From NCBI RefSeq assembly GCF_042186555.1, contig NC_133329.1, positions 71,344,726-71,408,725 of the forward strand: DNA of 64,000 bases, in the 5' to 3' direction. Position numbers and translations under genes: made by a program. The first letter of the stretch is position 1. Each line of letters begins with the position of its first letter. The stretch comes from Aquarana catesbeiana. Taxonomy: Eukaryota > Chordata > Amphibia > Anura > Ranidae. Below the pieces are notes generated by a model. The model did not search any database and was not told the origin of the DNA. It saw only the letters and a list, made by a program, of their open reading frames with translations. Shown here piece by piece: positions 21,910 through 33,364 of this stretch.

Positions 21910-24900
21910 CTAACGATCAGAAATAAAACAGTTAACGTCAAACTCGACGTTCAAGCCTCTTGGTACAAGAACCTTGGTCTCGTGAATCCAATGGGATTCT
22001 CTACGACTGAGTTGGCGCAGGAAGTTGCCCCCCCTCCAATGTTTATTAACTCTCTCTACACCCCAGAAGCTCAAACCCCTGGGGTTCTGATTGTGTACCA
22101 ACTTAAAGTGCTTAGAAACATTGTGTGTTTTTATACCTTTTTTAATGTTGTTGACATGTTCCCCAAGACGAACATGCAAGGGGCCAGATGTTCTGCCAAT
22201 GTATTGTAAGCCACACTCACACTGTAACATATAGACAACCCCAATAGTGGTGCACGTGATGAGTTGATCTATCTTATATTCTTTACCTGTGGAGGTGGCT
22301 TTGAAACTTTTACGTTTTTTGTTATTGCACTTGGAATGTCTGCAGGCTGTGCACCGCCCACAGGCATAGAATCCTGAGAGAAAGGAAAATAATCTGCTTT
22401 CAGATTGTATGGGGGGATCCACCACACCTGAGGCTAGGCGATCTCGTAAAGATGGAGCTTTTTTGTAGATGAACGAGGGGCGGGGTGGCAACAGGGGACC
22501 CAGCACTCGATCCTGTCTGAGAATTGACCAATTCTTCAAAACAAGTTTCTCAAATTGTTTGTGCTGGATGTTATAGTTCAATACCATTTTGAAATTGAAA
22601 ACCTCTGAACCAATATTTTTAACCTTATCGGAGATCAGGGAAGTTCTATCCATGGCCAAAACTTTCTCAACCTCACTATTCAGTGTGTGTGTATCATATC
22701 CTTTTTCTGCAAACCTGGATGAAAGTAAGGCAGATTGGGAAATTAAATCACTATCTCGCGTGCAATTACGTCTGAGTCTAACATATTGTCCCCTGGGTAT
22801 ATTACAAAGCCAAGACTTATGATGGCAACTTCCCAGGGGAATGTATGAGTTACGGTCTGTTGGTTTAAGGTAATTGCATAATCTAAACCCCTTGTTCTCT
22901 TTCCAGATCTCAAGGTCAAGAAATACTATTTTTTCTTTACTAAGATTCCAGGACAGTTGAATATTTTTAGTATTGCTGTCAAGTTTCTGGATAAAGGAGT
23001 CCAACCCAAGCTGATCTCCATCCCAGATCATGATAAGGTCGTCTATGTACCGTTTATAGCACACCAGCTCCGGGGGGCGATGCTTGAACACTACGTCTTC
23101 CCCCCAGTGGGCCATAAAAAGATTGGCCACACTGGGAGCAAAGCGAGCGCCCATCGCAACGCCCCTTTTTTGAAGGAAAAATTGGTGATTGAACCAAAAA
23201 TAATTCTTGGCCAAACAGAAGGCAAGGCCCTTTAACAGAAACTGTTTATGTTTATCAGGGAGGTCAGAGAACACAGATAGGGCCCATTGGACAGAGGATA
23301 GAGCATCCTCATGACTAATTATAGTATAAAGGGACCCTACGTCAGCTGTAATTAGTATACTGGAGGGGGAACAACTAACAGATTCGATAATTTGGATAAT
23401 ATGTTTTGTATCCTTAAGGAAGGCTTCCGTCTTGAAAACTAGAGGCTGAAGAAAATGGTCAATATATTGACCTAACCTGGAAGATATGGAGTCAATACCA
23501 TTTACTATGGGCCAACCCAGGGGGATTGTGAATATCCTTATGGATTTTTGGGAGGAAGTAAATGATAGGGGTTCTACAAAAGAGGGGATCCAAATAGGAA
23601 GCCTCCTTTTTATTGAGAACATTCTCCTTTTTTCCTTCCTTTATTAACCAATGGAGCTCATCCTTATAAGTTAACATAGGGTCCTTGTACAGAATCTGAT
23701 AGGTATCACGGTCATCCAATAGCCTATTTAGTTCTTCCAAATATTTGCACTTATCCAAAATCACCAGACCCCCCCCCCTTTATCCGCAGGGCGGATGATG
23801 ATATCATTCCTTGTTTCTAAGGATTTAATACCTTGCCTAATGGGTAATGGGTCAACAGCCTTTCTAACTCTCATTTTATCCAGATCATTAAATAACATAT
23901 TCTTGAATACTTCAAGATACTTGTTATCGGCATTGAGAGGATTGAAAGTCGACTTGTTGCGTAAGTTAGAATAGTGCCCTCCTGTAGTAGTGGCTGGTCT
24001 GCTAGAGTTGGACAAAAAATACTTCTTCATGTTGAGATGTCTGATGAATTTGTGGATATGGACATAAGTGTCAAATTTGTTCAGGTTCTGAACGGGGGCG
24101 AACTTAAGCCCTTTATCAAGGACTTGGACTTCACTCTCACTCAGAACAACACTACTTAAGTTGTATATCCCTGTTCCTAATGGGGTCTTTGTTTTTTGTA
24201 ATCGCCTACCCTCTCTAGTTCCTCTCTCTCTTTTCTTTTTCGAGGTGGGCCTGTTAATTGAGGAGGAGGAGTTTGTGGTCGATATTTCCACCACTCTCCC
24301 GGATTGGGCTGGTAGGACTGCGAGCCTCTCCCCGGTCCACTCTGAGCCCCTTGAAAATCCCCTCCCTCATTGTTAACTTGCTGTAATGGAGCAAACCTAT
24401 TGGACAGGGGTACTGGTCCCCCATATGCATAATGGGATGACTCTCTTCTTCCATCATTGTTATGATGAGGGTATGGGCCATGTTGTTGATTGTCCCACCC
24501 CCCGAGAAGACCCATAATCCTGCTGATAATATGAATGGTCAAAATTATCTCTACTGGGGGTATTTTGGGGGCCCCTACCTCTGCCTCCACCTCTTTTTGA
24601 GTTTTTATTTATTTATTTTATTTTATTTATTTCAGGTACTTATATAGCGCCGTCAATTTACGCAGCGCTTTACATATACATTGTACATTCACATCAGTCC
24701 CTACCCTCAAGGAGCTTACAATCTAAGGTCCCTAACTCACATTCATACATACTAGGGACAATTTAGACAGGATCCAATTAACCTACCAGCATGTCTTTGG
24801 AGTGTGGGAGGAAACCGGAGTACCCGGAGGAAACCCACGCAGGCACAGGGAGAACATGCAAACTCCAAGCAGGTAGTGTCGTGGTTGGGATTCGAACCAG

Positions 24901-25607
24901 TGACCCTTCTTACTGCTAGGCGAGAGTGCTACCACTTCACCACTGTGCCGCCCATTCCCTCTATTTCCCCGACCCCCTCTCATGGGAGGGGCAGGTGAGG
25001 GATGACTATGAGGATTGGAAATAGCAGGGAGTGGGGCTGATAAAATTTGAGAGTTGGTTCCGGATGGATTAGGAGGGGGAGGAGAAGCCTGCCATTTGAA
25101 TATATTCCCACTCCTAAAATCATCCAAATCTCTCATATATTTTTTCTTTTTCTTATTTTGAACCTCAAGGTCCCATTTTGTCACTTTATTACCAAGCTCA
25201 GTGGATAACCTAAGGAACTCTTCACTGTTTTTAAAGGTTCAATGTTATTCTTAATGTCGCGAATTTGGGACTCAAGCAATTCCATTTTCCTCTCTTTACG
25301 TGATAATAATAGCTGTATTAATTCAGAACCCTTTTTAACAAAAATCTTTCCATTCAATCATAGATGCCTCATCCAATAGGCCATCATTTGGTGGAATATC
25401 CCACCTTAGCCTCCTGGGAACAAGATTAGAGGAGAGATATTGTTTAAAAGAAGCAATGTCCCACCAGGTTTTTACCTTCTTTTCAAAAATGTGATTTAAC
25501 TTTTTGAAAGAAGAGGTAAGGTCATTGCTTTGTTCTGGTAAAGGAGTATGTGAGAAAACCTCATCCAATTTAATTTCTCGTTTTTCAAGATAATAGAATA
25601 CATCCAT
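21910..25607 (-). pseudogene. Penelope-like reverse transcriptase with GIY-YIG endonuclease, left copy
   Basis: The gene starts at 25607 (MDVFYYLEKREIKLDEVFSH) and ends at 21910. The N-terminal and Gly/Pro-rich linker regions (about 25180-24180) precede the RT. The RT shows a LITADVGSLYTIISHEDA block and the YIDDLIMIW active site (about 23070-23040). A Cys motif (CGRCTACRHS) and a C-terminal GIY-YIG domain (VVYMLQCECGLQYIGRTSG, about 22230-22170) follow. Such proteins copy element RNA and nick the target. Breaks are a frameshift near 25330, the SINE at 24603-24953, frameshifts near 24250 and in a G-run at 23769-23778 (10 G), and another near 23520-23620. The RT and endonuclease boxes themselves look intact. 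Confidence 0.88.
24603..24953 (-). mobile_element. tRNA-headed SINE with LINE-like tail
   Basis: On the - strand it begins GGCGGCACAGTGGTGAAGTG, a tRNA-like head. A box-B sequence, GGTTCGAATCC, lies at 24888-24898. The body (CTCCGGTTTCCTCCCACACT) and the tail (GCGCTATATAAGTACCTGAA) with ATTT/AAAT repeats follow. The right Penelope arm lacks it, so it inserted after the inverted pair formed. No target duplication longer than about 2 bp is visible. Confidence 0.75.
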
Positions 25608-25639
25608 GGTCGCAGCTGAAGTTGTGATAAATTAAATGA

Positions 25640-25960
25640 ACAAATAGAAAACAAGATCAACCAGCGCAAACCAAAATCCCTAAATAAGCAGCTGTGATAC
25701 TGAGGGTAAATTTATCAAATCCCAAAAAGTGCATCAAAGAAAAAAGCATTACAGCGCATAAATAAAACTAAATAAATATATAGACAAAAAATATGAAATA
25801 TATAAAAAATATAAAGTCCAATATAAACAAAATGCAGGCAAAATCCAGTAATTCTTCCAGTGATAATAGTGACATAAGGTAAAATGTTGCAGGGTGACTG
25901 TGGTGACAAACGTAGACCTCCACCTTCAGTGATACTAGCCGCTCACCTCAATGGATGGAC
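25640..25960 (-). repeat. Penelope pseudo-LTR, central copy
   Basis: The 5' terminal repeat of the left copy. It begins with GGTCCATCCATTGAGGTGAG at the junction of the two copies and runs to just upstream of the start codon at 25607. It matches 29816-30150. Confidence 0.85.
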
Positions 25961-28900
25961 CCCACTGAGCTTGGTAATAAACTGACAAAATGGGACCTTG
26001 AGGTTCAAAATAAGAAAAAGAAAAAATATATGAGAGATTCGGATGATTTTAGGAGTGGGAATATATTCAAATGGCAGGCTTCTCCTCGCCCTCCTAATCC
26101 ATCCGGAACCAACTCTCAAATTTTATCAGCCCCACTCCCTGCTATTTCCAATCCTCATAGTCATCCCTCACCTGCCCCTCCCATGAGAGGGGGTCGGGGA
26201 AATAGAGGGAACTCAAAAAGAGGTGGAGGCAGAGGTAGGGGCCCCCAAAATACCCCCAGTAGAGATAATTTTGACCATTCATATTATCAGCAGGATTATG
26301 GGTCTTCTCGGGGGTGGGACAATCAACAACATGGCCCATACCCTCATCATAACAATGATGGAAGAAGAGAGTCATCCCATTATGCATATGGGGGACCAGT
26401 ACCCCTGTCCAATAGGTTTGCTCCATTACAGCAGGGTAACAATGAGGGAGGGGATTTTCAAGGGGCTCAGAGTGGACCGGGGAGAGGCTCGCAGTCCTAC
26501 CAGCCCAATCCGGGAGAGTGGTGGAAATATCGACCACAAACTCCTCCTCCTCAATTAACAGGCCCACCTCGAAAAAGAAAAGAGAGAGAGGAACTAGAGG
26601 GGGTAGGCGATTACAAAAAACAAAGACCCCATTAGGAACAGGGATATACAACTTAAGTAGTGTTGTTCTGAGTGAGAGTGAAGTCCAAGTCCTTGATAAA
26701 GGGCTTAAGTTCGCCCCCGTTCAGAACCTGAACAAATTTGACACTTATGTCAATATCCACAAATTCATCAGACATCTCAACATGAAGAAGTATTTTTTGT
26801 CCAACTCTAGCAGACCAGCCACTACTACAGGAGGGCACCATTCTAACTTACGCAACAAGTCGACTTTCAATCCTCTCAATGCCGATAACAAGTATCTTGA
26901 AGTATTCAAGAATATGTTATTTAATGATCTGGATAAAATGAGAGTTAGAAAGGCTGTTGACCCATTACCCATTAGGCAAGGTATTAAATCCTTAGAAACA
27001 AGGAATGATATCATCATCCGCCCTGCGGATAAAGGGGGGGGGTCTGGTGATTTTGGATAAGTGCAAATATTTGGAAGAACTAAATAGGCTATTGGATGAC
27101 CGTGATACCTATCAGATTCTGTACAAGGACCCTATGTTAACTTATAAGGATGAGCTCCATTGGTTAATAGAGGAAGGAAAAAAGGAGAATGCTCTCAATA
27201 AAAAGGAGGCTTCCTATTTGGATCCCCTCTTTTGTAGAACCCCTATCATTTACTGCCTCTCAAAAATCCATAAGGATATTCACAATCCCCCTGGGAGGCC
27301 CATAGTAAATGGTATCGACTCCATATCTTCCAGGTTAGGTCAATATATTGACCATTTTCTTCAGCCTCTAGTTTTCAAGACGGAAGCCTTCCTTAAGGAT
27401 ACAAAACATATTATCCAAATTATCGAATCTGTTAGTTGTTCCCCCTCCAGTATACTAATTACAGCTGACGTAGGGTCCCTTTATACTATAATTAGTCATG
27501 AGGATGCTCTATCCTCTGTCCAATGGGCCCTATCTGTGTTCTCTGACCTCCCTGATAAACATAAACAGTTTCTGTTAAAGGGCCTTGCCTTCTGTTTGGC
27601 CAAGAATTATTTTTGGTTCAATCACCAATTTTTCCTTCAAAAAAGGGGCGTTGCGATGGGCGCTCGCTTTGCTCCCAGTGTGGCCAATCTTTTTATGGCC
27701 CACTGGGAGGAAGACGTAATGTTCAAGGATCGCCCCCCGGAGCTGGTGTGCTATAAACGGTACATAGACGACCTTATCATGATCTGGGATGGAGATCAGC
27801 TTGGGTTGGACTCCTTTATCCAGAAACTTGACAGCAATACTAAAAATATTCAACTGTCCTGGAATCTTAGTAAAGAAAAAATAGTATTTCTTGACCTTGA
27901 GATCTGGAAAGAGAATAAGGGGTTTAGATTATGCAATTACCTTAAACCAACAGACCGTAACTCATACATTCCCCTGGGAAGTTGCCATCATAAGTCTTGG
28001 CTTTGTAATATACCCAGGGGACAATATGTTAGACTCAGACGTAATTGCACGCGAGATAGTGATTTAATTTCCCAATCTGCCTTACTTTCATCCAGGTTTG
28101 CAGAAAAAGGATATGATACACACACACTGAATAGTGAGGTTGAGAAAGTTTTGGCCATGGATAGAACTTCCCTGATCTCCGATAAGGTTAAAAATATTGG
28201 TTCAGAGGTTTTCAATTTCAAAATGGTATTGAACTATAACATCCAGCACAAACAATTTGAGAAACTTGTTTTGAAGAATTCTCAGACAGGATCGAGTGCT
28301 GGGTCCCCTGTTGCCACCCCGCCCCTCGTTCATCTACAAAAAAGCTCCATCTTTACGAGATCGCCTAGCCTCAGGTGTGGTGGATCCCCCCATACAATCT
28401 GAAATTTCTCAATTCTCAGACAGGATCGAGTGCTGGGTCCCCTGTTGCCACCCCGCCCCTCGTTCATCTACAAAAAAGCTCCATCTTTACGAGATCGCCT
28501 AGCCTCAGGTGTGGTGGATCCCCCCATACAATCTGAAAGCAGATTATTTTCCTTTCTCTCAGGATTCTATGCCTGTGGGCGGTGCACAGCCTGCAGACAT
28601 TCCAAGTGCAATAACAAAAAACGTAAAAGTTTCAAAGCCACCTCCACAGGTAAAGAATATAAGATAGATCAACTCATCACGTGCACCACTATTGGGGTTG
28701 TCTATATGTTACAGTGTGAGTGTGGCTTACAATACATTGGCAGAACATCTGGCCCCTTGCATGTTCGTCTTGGGGAACATGTCAACAACATTAAAAAAGG
28801 TATAAAAACACACAATGTTTCTAAGCACTTTAAGTTGGTACACAATCAGAACCCCAGGGGTTTGAGCTTCTGGGGTGTAGAGAGAGTTAATAAACATTGG

Positions 28901-29026
28901 AGGGGGGGCAACTTCCTGCGCCAACTCAGTCGTAGAGAATCCCATTGGATTCACGAGACCAAGGTTTTTGTACCAAGAGGCTTGAACGTCGAGTTTGACG
29001 TTAACTGTTTTATTTCTGATCGTTAG
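25961..29026 (+). pseudogene. Penelope-like reverse transcriptase with GIY-YIG endonuclease, right copy
   Basis: 5'-truncated: it begins in CACTGAGCTTGGTAATAAAC, which corresponds to about 25205 of the left copy. The Gly-rich linker runs at about 26160-26560, the RT at about 27060-28290 (GVAMGARFAPSVANLF, YIDDLIMIW) and the GIY-YIG part at about 28690-29010. Breaks: a 9-G run at 27034-27042 throws the frame, with 8 expected from the coding pattern. Near 28276 an 8-base deletion and a tandem duplication of about 133 bp (28278-28410, repeated at 28411-28540) disrupt the link to the endonuclease part. Apart from these lesions it is close to the left copy. Confidence 0.88.
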
Positions 29027-29455
29027 TGCCCTTTTTTAATTTTTTAATTTTTGAATTTTTTACTTTTTTCTAATATGTTAATTTTACATGTATTTATAAT
29101 ATGGTATTGGATGACCCAGGAGGATGAGCGGATACGTGGGGATTTTGCCGCCGTTGCTTTGTTTGATTTTTTCAATTTTTTTTTTTTAATTATTTATTTA
29201 TCCTTACAGTGGTCTCATTATTTTATATATTTTCTATAGCTTTAGAGACAGGACGTTTTGGTATTTCTAACGGAGGCTATTTATTAATAGCCTCACTATT
29301 CACCACTTATATGGCTATCCTATGGAGACAGTCACTTCCTGGTTTGAAGTCTCGTTTATGGTCACCATGGTGATTAGTACACAACTCAGTTCATTGGTTG
29401 TTTGGGAGGAGCGGACTAGTATTTAAATGGGTGTCATCGCGCTCAGCCGTCGCCG

Positions 29456-29494
29456 CTGAGGAAGTCCCGCCCACTTTGAGGGACGTAACGCGTA
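29456..29494 (+). ncRNA. Hammerhead-ribozyme-like motif (right Penelope copy)
   Basis: CTGAGGA (29456-29462), stem AGTCCC/GGGAC, GTAAC (29485-29489) and palindromic ACGCGT (29488-29493) followed by A. Same motif and same two deviations as in the left copy. It lies between the coding region and the outer pseudo-LTR. Confidence 0.4.
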
Positions 29495-29815
29495 CGGCAA
29501 GGAGAACGTGCCCTGATCGTGACGTCACCCGCGCTCCGCTCGTCCATCCTCTATGGGACATCCATTCCTTCCATGCTTTTATCCTCCGCACTGGGGTACA
29601 GTGCATCTTATTGTGAGTTCTTTCGCTTTTTTATTAAATTGATTTGATTATCATTCAGAGAGCACTAGATTCCTTCCTTATCTTTTACATGTGATCATTG
29701 CCTGTCTGTTGGTTACTGAAAGCTGCTGCTGCTGATGCTTTACGGTGCACTCATCTCCTCCTGATTAATTCCTTGGTGAGGGAACTGCTGTGTTTGACCT
29801 GACTGATTAACTCAG

Positions 29816-30150
29816 GGGTCCATCCATTGAGGTGAGCGGTTAGTATCACTGAAGGTGGAGGTCTACGTTTGTCACCACAGTCACCCTGCAACATTTTACC
29901 TTATGTCACTATTATCACTGGAAGAATCACTGGATTTTGCCTGCATTTTGTTTATATTGGACTTTATATTTTTAATATATTTCATATTTTTTATACATTT
30001 CATATTTTTTGTCTATATATTTATTTAGTTTTATTTATGCGCTGTACTGCTTTTTTCTTTGATGCACTTTTTGGGATTTGATAAATTTACCCTCAGTATC
30101 ACAGCTGCTTAATTAGGGATTTTGGTTTGCGCTGGTTGATCTTGTTTTCT
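29816..30150 (+). repeat. Penelope pseudo-LTR, right outer copy
   Basis: Matches the central copy (25960-25640, inverted) from GGGGTCCATCCATTGAGG to CTTGTTTTCT. It is followed at once by the 14-bp target duplication at 30151-30164. Confidence 0.88.
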
Positions 30151-30300
30151 ATTACTTTTGTTTAGACTCCATAGTAAAAGGTTGACTTTAATCTGCACAT
30201 ACACATATAACCCCGCATATACGAAAAAATAATACCGTCTATAGAAAGATTTTGGTCATTTTATTACAATTTATAGGATAACATGATATATATGTTTCAG

Positions 30301-30600
30301 CTCCTCCACAGATCAACATTACAGACAATGTCATTGTAAAAAATAAAGAGAGTTCCCTACGTAGTGTCATCTCTGGGTTCTACCCGATGGACATCGACAT
30401 TAAATGGCTCAGAGATGGAGAAACACTGGACAAAGTTATCGTAGAGACCCCTCAGAAAGACCTGGATGGGATGTACAGTGTGAGGAGCTCAGTAACAATA
30501 ACACCCACCGAGGAGGACAGAGAGCGGACCTTCTCCTGTAGAGTCCAACACAAGTCTCTTACTGCACCTCTCCAGGAAGACTTCCAGCTGGTGTATGGAG
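30301..30600 (+). CDS. C1-set immunoglobulin exon 1 of the V-C1-C1 surface protein
   Basis: Acceptor TATGTTTCAG at 30300 and donor TATGGAG|GTAATA at 30600/30601, phase 1-1. The domain shows C1 hallmarks: SGFYPMDIDIKWLRDGE, then SSVTITPTEEDRERTFSC and VQHKSL. The second disulfide cysteine is present (TFSCRVQH). At the place of the first (four residues before GFYP) the sequence reads SVIS, so a serine (AGT) replaces the expected cysteine (TGT). It follows the V exon after a 15.2-kb intron and precedes the second C1 exon by 21.5 kb. The best family guess is a SIRP or NCR3LG1/B7-H6-like protein. Tapasin-related proteins also have V/C1 sets. Confidence 0.9.
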
Positions 30601-30682
30601 GTAATATACTCTAATATTTACAAAGTGCGCATAAAAAGGACAGAACTGAGCAAAAAGGGTATAAAGCCCCTCTGCCATGAAA

Positions 30683-31638
30683 TTAACCAAGTGCCGCCTG
30701 CCCACAGTACATCTACTGCGGACTAGCAGCACAGCTAGGCTAGGTGATGTACGCATATGTTTTTTCTGGCCTTTCTTCCAGATTTGGGACTCACATGCGC
30801 ACCCCCTGCTGACCCATGCTGTAATTGGACACAGCAGGAATTTGTCAGCAGATTTCAGCCAATGATTTTGGCTGAAACCTGCTGATTGGCTGTGGCCAAT
30901 CACAGCACAGGGTTCTGTGCTTACAAATATACAGAAAATTGTACACAGACAGCGATCTGGCTTTTTCTTCTCCCTAAAATCAAATCTGACTTCAGAGAGA
31001 AAAATCAGTCAGATCTGTGAGTAAAAGCAGCACACATTACACTTGTTAGGCACACAGTTAACCCCTTGATTTCCCCTTGACGTTAACCCCTTCCCAGCCA
31101 GTTTTATGAGTACAGTGTACAGTATTATCACTGTGTTGGTGTCACTAGCGATGTCAGTGTCAGTTAGTGTCCCTCCAAGCCAGTGTCTGTTAGTGCCAGA
31201 TTTTCCGCCACATTATCAAAGTCCCACTATAAGTCTCTGATCACCGCCATTACAGTATAGCATTTATAGCTGTGAAAATTCCAGTATTTATACATTAGTT
31301 TGTAGATGCTATAACTTTCACGCAAACCAATTAATATACACTTATTGGGATTTTTTTTACCAAAGACATGTAGCAGAATTTATATTGGCCTAAATTTGAT
31401 TTTATTAGATATGTTTTATAACAGAAAATAGAAAATATTGTTTGGTCTTTTTCCGTTTATGTAACAATAATAAAAAATTAAAAAAAAAAACAGTGGTGCT
31501 CAAATACCACCAAAAGAAAGCTCTATTTCTGTGAAAAAATATTTAAATTAAATTTATGTACAGGGTTGCATGACTGAGCAATTGCCAGTTAAATTAATAA
31601 ATGAAGGTGGTAAAACCTTCTGGAGGTCAAGTGGTTAA
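30683..31638. mobile_element. TTAA-bounded non-autonomous element
   Basis: It begins TTAACCAAGTGCCGCCTG and ends GGTCAAGTGGTTAA, with TTAA at both limits (30683-30686 and 31635-31638). Non-coding. The ends match the element at 50378-51456 (TTAACCACTT...GGGGTCAAGTGGTTAA). The L1 at 31653 inserted right at its end. Confidence 0.6.
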
Positions 31639-31852
31639 AAACCCAAAATCGCGGGGGGGCCTGGCTAGCCGGCGCGGTGTATGGACGCTCACTGAAAGAG
31701 CTCCTCTCTGCCAAGGGCCATCAGACATCCAAACAGCGACTTACAACCTAGAAATTTTACCACAACCAAAGCGGTTCAGCTGGGGGAACATCAGGGATGA
31801 CTTCCAGGAAAGAAAAGAGGATACTTACCCCAACAAGCTGCCAGATTACTTC

Positions 31853-32896
31853 ATGTGGCAGCGGCGGTCTCCTGAGCAAGATGGCGGCGGCAAGCAGGGG
31901 AAAGGCACACGAGGCTCTCATACACAGAACGGCGCTGCACAGGGGAGAAGACCAAACAGAGCTTACAACTCACCCACCGCTGAGCAGTACTCCCTGCCTC
32001 CTTCAGCCTCATCCAGTCCAGCCAAAAGCAAGCCAAAGTTGGATCACACAGAGGAGGATGATGAAGAGGTAAGCCTGCATTCATCTCAGGATGATACCAG
32101 AGAACTACAAGACTCCATAACTGATTTCCCCACCGCTAATACACCAATAATGGACACTACACTTAAAGACATGTTGATATCTCTCAGATCCACATTGCAT
32201 GCTGACATTCAATCACTAACTAGACAATTTAAATCTGAAATATCTTCAGTGAACAAGAGAATCTCACATGTCGAAACAAAGATGGGTGAATTCGCATGCA
32301 CTTTTAATGATTTAGTGGATGCCTATAATGATAGAGATGACGACATGATGCAACTGAAACTAAAATTAGCAAATTTAGAAGATAGGTCCAGGAGAAACAA
32401 CGTTAAAATACGGGGAATACCTGAATCAGTTAAAAATCCTGACCTGAAACCCCACTTTATACAAATGCTGAAATCTGCCCTTCCAGAAGTTCCCCATGAT
32501 GAACTAGTAGTGGATCGTATCCACAGACTGCCTAAGCCTAAACATGTAGCCGCCCACCTTCCCAGGGACACCATTGTCAGAATACACTTTTATCATGTTA
32601 AAGATCAGTTTATGGCAGCCACAAGAAACCGTGATTCCCTTCCAGAGGAGTTCCAAGAACTTTCCTTTTATGCTGACCTCTCAGCCTTCACCATGCAACA
32701 GAGGCGTCAACTAGCCTCTATCACGAAGCCACTGAACAATCACCATATCACCTATCGGTGGATATATCCAGCAAAACTCATGATAACAAGAGAAGGAACT
32801 ACACATGTGATCTCTAACATCAAAGATTTCCTCCGCCTCCTGCGAGATTGGCAAATCATTCTCCCTGAAGCAGACGACCAAGTCAATCATGGCTAG
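31853..32896 (+). CDS. L1 ORF1 RNA-binding protein, copy 1
   Basis: The frame is open through the 5' end of the element. I take the Met at 31853 (MWQRRSPEQDGGG) as start because the upstream part of the frame runs into flanking DNA. That gives about 347 residues. A Ser/Glu-rich N-terminus is followed by a coiled-coil-like region (about residues 105-180, KSEISSVNKRISHVETKMGE) and the L1 RRM-like domain (SRRNNVKIRGIPESV, then VVDRIHRLPKPK). The C-terminal domain ends with a stop at 32896. ORF1p coats the LINE RNA. No breaks seen. Confidence 0.82.
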   Translation: MWQRRSPEQDGGGKQGKGTRGSHTQNGAAQGRRPNRAYNSPTAEQYSLPPSASSSPAKSKPKLDHTEEDDEEVSLHSSQDDTRELQDSITDFPTANTPIMDTTLKDMLISLRSTLHADIQSLTRQFKSEISSVNKRISHVETKMGEFACTFNDLVDAYNDRDDDMMQLKLKLANLEDRSRRNNVKIRGIPESVKNPDLKPHFIQMLKSALPEVPHDELVVDRIHRLPKPKHVAAHLPRDTIVRIHFYHVKDQFMAATRNRDSLPEEFQELSFYADLSAFTMQQRRQLASITKPLNNHHITYRWIYPAKLMITREGTTHVISNIKDFLRLLRDWQIILPEADDQVNHG

Positions 32897-33364
32897 AAAG
32901 AAAGAGGTCCACAAACAAGATCTACTTCTAGGCAACCTCTACTGCTATTACATCCCTGATGGCCCCGGGGATTGCCACCTTTCGTTTACCTGTTAAACAC
33001 CCCACATTTGAGCAGTTATTCCTACCGCACTGATTCTTTTAAGAATCAAGTTTTGTTTGTTGTTGTTAACTATTTCTTTTCTCCAAGAAGTTTCCAAGAC
33101 TAGGATCCATCCCTGTATATCCCAAGGAATCGCATACTACTCCACCTGAATAGAAACCCCACCTGCAGTAACTCACCTCAGCATATCCGCAACAGCTACC
33201 ACCTGAGAGTCTCCTAATCCACAAGTTCCACCTTACGGACCACCACACTGCCAGCGTCTGCTCATCGCCTTCAGGACCAGAACCGAACCACTCATCGACC
33301 TTAAGGTAACCAACATCTAAATAACTATCAAACCATATAACTAAGACCAACAAAAACCCACACC

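Larger units (their letters stand above)
20871..30150. mobile_element. Inverted (head-to-head) pair of Penelope-like elements inserted as one unit
   Basis: The left copy reads on the - strand (25960 down to 20871) and the right copy on the + strand (25961-30150). They meet at about 25961-25963 with a CC overlap. The pair as a whole is flanked by the same 14 bp, ATTACTTTTGTTTA, at 20857-20870 and 30151-30164. Both 3' ends point outward, and each ends in a terminal repeat (pseudo-LTR) segment. The right copy lacks the 5' part of the gene, and the left copy carries a later SINE. Penelope insertions often come with inverted, partly truncated extra copies. Here the shared duplication shows directly that it happened in one event. 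Confidence 0.93.

Noticed and set aside
24880..24953. Possible tRNA gene (box B GGTTCGAATCC)
   Set aside because: It is the tRNA-derived head of a SINE, with SINE body and tail attached and no mature tRNA fold supported.
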